DNA of 64,000 bases from NCBI RefSeq assembly GCF_902499555.1, contig NZ_CABVMM010000009.1:1-64000 (forward strand), given 5' to 3'. Shown piece by piece: positions 61,525 through 64,000 of this stretch (position 1 is the stretch's first letter; every line of letters begins with the position of its first letter). The notes beneath the pieces were generated by a model. It did no database searches, was not told the origin of the DNA, and saw nothing but the letters and a program-made list of their open reading frames with translations. This DNA is from Mesonia oceanica (GTDB taxonomy: Bacteria; Bacteroidota; Bacteroidia; Flavobacteriales; Flavobacteriaceae). A program made the position numbers and the translations under genes.

Positions 61525-62241
61525 ATGTGTACTGTTACATTTATTCCGAAACGCAAAAATTCTACTGAATTTATTTTTACTTCCAATCGGGACGAGGCAA
61601 GTAACCGTCCTTCGATACCTCCAAAAGTTTATCGGGAAAACGGAGTGGAATTGCTCTATCCTAAAGATAAGGTAGCAGGTGGAACTTGGATTGCGGCCAG
61701 TAGTCAAAAAAAGTTGATTTGTTTGATGAATGGTGCAAGGAAAGCTCATGAAAGAAATGAACCTTACCGTAAAAGTAGGGGAGTCGTTTTAAAGGATTTA
61801 CTTACCTCCGCAAATTTTAAAAATGCAGTAGATGATTATGAGTTTGAAGGTATTGAACCTTTTACCATTATTTATGTAGAATGGTATGAAGGGCTGAGAT
61901 TAATTCAATTGATTTGGGATGGTGATGAAGCAGAATTACTTCCCCTAGAAATTAAACCACAAATTTGGTCGGCTTCGATGACTTATACTTCAGAAATGAA
62001 AAAAGAACGTCACCAGTGGTTTGAAAGTTTTATTGCTGAAAATAAGGTTTCAGAATTAACTTCAGAAGAGGTATGGCAATTTCATCATAATGCCGGAAAA
62101 GACGATCCAACTAATGGATTTATAATTGACCGTGGATTATTGAAAACAACGAGTATTACCCAAATTCATCAAAAAGCTAAGAATTTAAAAATGAAGTATA
62201 AAGATTTATTGAATCAGGAGATTCATGAAGCTAAACTTTAG
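61525..62241 (+). CDS. NRDE/TANGO2-family Ntn-hydrolase-like protein
   Basis: 238 aa. Starting at the ATG at 61525 puts Cys at position 2 (MCTVTFIP), the expected N-terminal nucleophile of an Ntn hydrolase; an upstream TTG frame at 61507 would bury it. The naming motif is TSNRDEASNRP, followed by GGTWIAASSQKKLICLMNGA and FTIIYVEW. Substrate unknown; eukaryotic TANGO2 is tied to lipid or heme handling. It is convergent with apaG and overlaps it by 4 bp. Confidence 0.9.
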   Translation: MCTVTFIPKRKNSTEFIFTSNRDEASNRPSIPPKVYRENGVELLYPKDKVAGGTWIAASSQKKLICLMNGARKAHERNEPYRKSRGVVLKDLLTSANFKNAVDDYEFEGIEPFTIIYVEWYEGLRLIQLIWDGDEAELLPLEIKPQIWSASMTYTSEMKKERHQWFESFIAENKVSELTSEEVWQFHHNAGKDDPTNGFIIDRGLLKTTSITQIHQKAKNLKMKYKDLLNQEIHEAKL

Positions 62242-62624
62242 TTCAATGCAAAAGGAGCACTTAACTTAAAAGAAGGAATACTCACTTTAAACTTTCGGGT
62301 GCTGGTGAAATTAATCATGTTATAATGTCCGCTCATTGCTCCAAAAGGAGAACTTAAGCTGCAACCACTAGAGTAAGTATGGGATTCACCGGGTTTCAAT
62401 ACCGGTTTTTTGCCAATAACGCCCTCGCCAGAAACGGTAGTGGTCTTGTTTAAAGAGTCCTTGATCTTCCAGAAACGGGAATTTAATTGAACAGAATCAT
62501 TGCTTTGGTTTTCAATAGTAATTTCATAACTAAAGGCAAAATGCATTTGGTAGTTTTTCAAGAAAGTGCCTTGAAAACTAGTTTTTACTGAAATTTTAAT
62601 ACCTCTTGTTACCTGTTGAATCAT
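62238..62624 (-). CDS. apaG: ApaG domain protein
   Basis: 128 aa from the ATG at 62624 (MIQQVTRGIKISVKTSF). Fibronectin-III-like ApaG fold: FAFSYEITIENQSNDSVQLNSRFWKIKD, VSGEGVIGKKPVLKPGESHTYSSGCSLSSPFGAMSGHYNM. ApaG is linked to Co/Mg resistance in enterobacteria, but its mechanism is not known. The longer frame to 62639 would overlap the DUF3667 gene; the shorter start leaves a 1-nt gap. Last gene of the plug-DUF3667-apaG operon. Confidence 0.92.
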   Translation of the reverse strand: MIQQVTRGIKISVKTSFQGTFLKNYQMHFAFSYEITIENQSNDSVQLNSRFWKIKDSLNKTTTVSGEGVIGKKPVLKPGESHTYSSGCSLSSPFGAMSGHYNMINFTSTRKFKVSIPSFKLSAPFALN

Positions 62625-62625
62625 A

Positions 62626-63621
62626 TTAATATACTGCAAAGGATGCTAAAACAGCAAGACCTGTTGTTGTGATGGCTAATATAACAAATATAACATTTAA
62701 AAACACGAATTTGATAAAGGTTTTTACGATTGATTGCTTATAAAATTTTCTCAGGGCTTGAAACAGATAAATGGTATAACCAATAAGTAATAAGTTAGTT
62801 GCGAGGTTTGATCCGGTTGTCCATTTAAAAATGAGCCCAATATTCATTAAGAAAAACAACATGGTTTGCGAGTGAAATGCAAACACCAGATGTTCCATGT
62901 AAGAGTAATTGGTGCGTCCGTAGGTGAGCCAAAGAATTAAAGTGAAGATAGGGATGAAAAAGAAAATGACAAAAGGTAGTTTGCCTATTGCGTAAAGCGT
63001 AAAATTGTATGGATTCTCGATAACGTTTTCAGCTGCTATTGCCCGTTTGTATAGCCATTTATTGTAAAAAGTTGAGTGGTGTTCTAAGTTCTGTAAAGCT
63101 TTTGAGGTAGATTCTTGGTGGTGGCTATGTTGGTAAGCCATATAGATTTCTACCTTGGCTACAGATTTGTCTAAAAACCCTAGAGAATCTAATTTATTTT
63201 CTGAAAGAAGTTTTATGTCAGAATAATCCCTTTCTCCATCCTTGTTTTCAATATTCGTAATGGCTATATCATTCTCATCATCAAAATTAAGTTGAGAGGA
63301 AAGTCCATAAAGGAGGAAAAATATAATAGAAATACTCAGGTAAAACCGAAATGGATTGGCGTATTTCGTTCGTTTCCCTTGAATGTATTCTGAAGAAATT
63401 TTTCCTGGTTTAAAAATAAGGGTGTTTAATGTGCGGTATAATCTAGAATCGTAAGAGAATAGACTTCCGAAGAATTCATTAAAAAAGTCTCGAAAACTTA
63501 ACTTCTTGTTGGAGTTCAACTGTCCGCAATAGTGGCAATAACGATCTTCCAGATCTAAAGGAGTTCCACAATTTAAGCATTGCTTGCTTCTATATTCCCT
63601 ACTAAATCTGGAGTTTTCCAT
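62626..63621 (-). CDS. DUF3667 membrane protein with zinc ribbon
   Basis: 331 aa. N-terminal zinc ribbon C15-x2-C18 ... C29-x2-C32 (KQCLNCGTPLDLEDRYCHYCGQ), then LSFRDFFNEFFGSLFSYDSRLYRTLNTLIFKPGKISSEYIQGKRTKYANPFRFYLSISIIFF, the DUF3667 signature, and about five transmembrane helices. Function unknown. The ATG at 63621 is preferred to a GTG at 63654 because the upstream gene stops at 63626, leaving a 4-nt gap. Co-transcribed with apaG and the T9SS plug gene. Confidence 0.9.
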   Translation of the reverse strand: MENSRFSREYRSKQCLNCGTPLDLEDRYCHYCGQLNSNKKLSFRDFFNEFFGSLFSYDSRLYRTLNTLIFKPGKISSEYIQGKRTKYANPFRFYLSISIIFFLLYGLSSQLNFDDENDIAITNIENKDGERDYSDIKLLSENKLDSLGFLDKSVAKVEIYMAYQHSHHQESTSKALQNLEHHSTFYNKWLYKRAIAAENVIENPYNFTLYAIGKLPFVIFFFIPIFTLILWLTYGRTNYSYMEHLVFAFHSQTMLFFLMNIGLIFKWTTGSNLATNLLLIGYTIYLFQALRKFYKQSIVKTFIKFVFLNVIFVILAITTTGLAVLASFAVY

Positions 63622-63625
63622 AGTT

Positions 63626-64000
63626 TTAGTTGCTAATATTCCTGCTGCTGGCACTCCCTACGCCAATTATCCTGTCATAGCGTCCGCCTATATCCCTGTA
63701 GTAAGCTAAAATGGTGTATTGATTTTCGGTTTCATCAAAATTACCGCTGTTAAAACCTTCGTTGATGGTTCCGTCAGGATTCAGTAATACATACTTGTAG
63801 TTGTAGAACCCTTGTTTGAAAAGTCGTTTTCCTTCGTAGCGTTCTGTTTTTGGGTTGTAGGTTAATTTGGTAGAATCGTCTAAGTTGAAATTATTGAAAT
63901 TCCCGAAAATATGAATTTCACCACCATTTAAATTTTCATAATTGGCTAAGGAAAAATGAACCCAAGTATATTCTGCTTCAATCGTAGGGTCTTCTCCTTG
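63626..64000 (-). CDS. T9SS plug protein (DUF5103), C-terminal part; 5' end beyond window
   Basis: The last 124 codons are visible, open to the right edge. The sequence (AEYTWVHFSLANYENL, GEIHIFGNFNNFNLDDSTKLTYN, FKQGFYNYKYVLLNPDGT, YTILAYYRDIGGRYDRIIGVGSAS) matches my memory of the C-terminal region of the DUF5103 family, identified as the plug that seals the type IX secretion channel SprA. It ends 4 nt before the DUF3667 gene, so it is the first visible gene of a three-gene operon with DUF3667 and apaG. Confidence 0.82.
   Translation of the reverse strand, partial: QGEDPTIEAEYTWVHFSLANYENLNGGEIHIFGNFNNFNLDDSTKLTYNPKTERYEGKRLFKQGFYNYKYVLLNPDGTINEGFNSGNFDETENQYTILAYYRDIGGRYDRIIGVGSASSRNISN

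Noticed and set aside
63622..63654. GTG start for the DUF3667 gene at 63654.
   Set aside because: It would overlap the end of the T9SS plug gene, which stops at 63626; the ATG at 63621 fits a 4-nt gap.

Overview
The window is AT-rich chromosomal DNA of a Bacteroidota bacterium, almost certainly a member of the Flavobacteriaceae. Evidence: a primary sigma factor of the short Bacteroidota type; promoters of the matching form TTG...TAnnTTTG; almost no Shine-Dalgarno sites; type IX secretion (T9SS) parts (PorT, a T9SS plug protein, a cargo with a C-terminal sorting domain); surface lipoproteins with an acidic stretch after the lipobox; and flavobacterial versions of AccD, ProB and YpdA. I see no rRNA, tRNA, prophage, insertion sequence or CRISPR array. 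It reads as core chromosome with a few surface-protein genes.

Layout. 1-2.3 kb: 5' part of a repeat-rich secreted adhesin and a tail-collar-domain protein, both minus strand, then 0.75 kb of AT-rich non-coding DNA. 3-9.7 kb: Tex, a T9SS cargo, NDH-2 and MarC. 9.8-13.6 kb: a surface lipoprotein, a kinase-like protein without ATPase domain followed by a CheY-like receiver, and an AhpD-like protein. 13.7-19.1 kb: the methionine region, with metK on the minus strand behind a SAM-II-like riboswitch and metY-metX-hom on the plus strand behind two serial Met-rich leader peptides, each with its own terminator. 19.2-23.5 kb: OsmC, a pseudouridine synthase and a mevalonate cluster (mvaD, mevalonate kinase, UbiA prenyltransferase). 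23.6-31 kb: mostly small membrane proteins and flavoproteins. 31-36.8 kb: alr/M20 peptidase, MtfA-like peptidase, rpe-ypdA-NYN operon and a BLUF photoreceptor. 37-43.8 kb: rpoD, proC-proB-proA, pnp, rpsO. 43.9-51.4 kb: lipoprotein, fbaA-accD, a BamA/TamA-like protein, TrmH, porT, menG/ubiE. 51.5-59.5 kb: trkA-trkH, aminotransferase-purT, desaturase, an RCK-C membrane protein, rsmG. 59.7-64 kb: pruA, an NRDE hydrolase, and a T9SS plug-DUF3667-apaG operon cut by the window end.

The strongest regulatory signal is at 14.9-15.7 kb. metK (methionine to SAM) appears to sense SAM through an H-type pseudoknot aptamer. The divergent methionine synthesis operon appears to sense charged Met-tRNA through two consecutive ribosome-mediated attenuators. 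Leader 1 has four Met codons in a five-codon stretch; leader 2 has nine in thirteen codons. In both, the proposed antiterminator and terminator are mutually exclusive and placed as classical attenuation requires. Transcription from the only clear promoter must pass both terminators in series.

Proline metabolism is also rich here: synthesis (proC-proB-proA) and breakdown (pruA). Promoter boxes were used to correct several starts: mvaD, menG/ubiE, the BamA-like gene, trkA and the NRDE gene.
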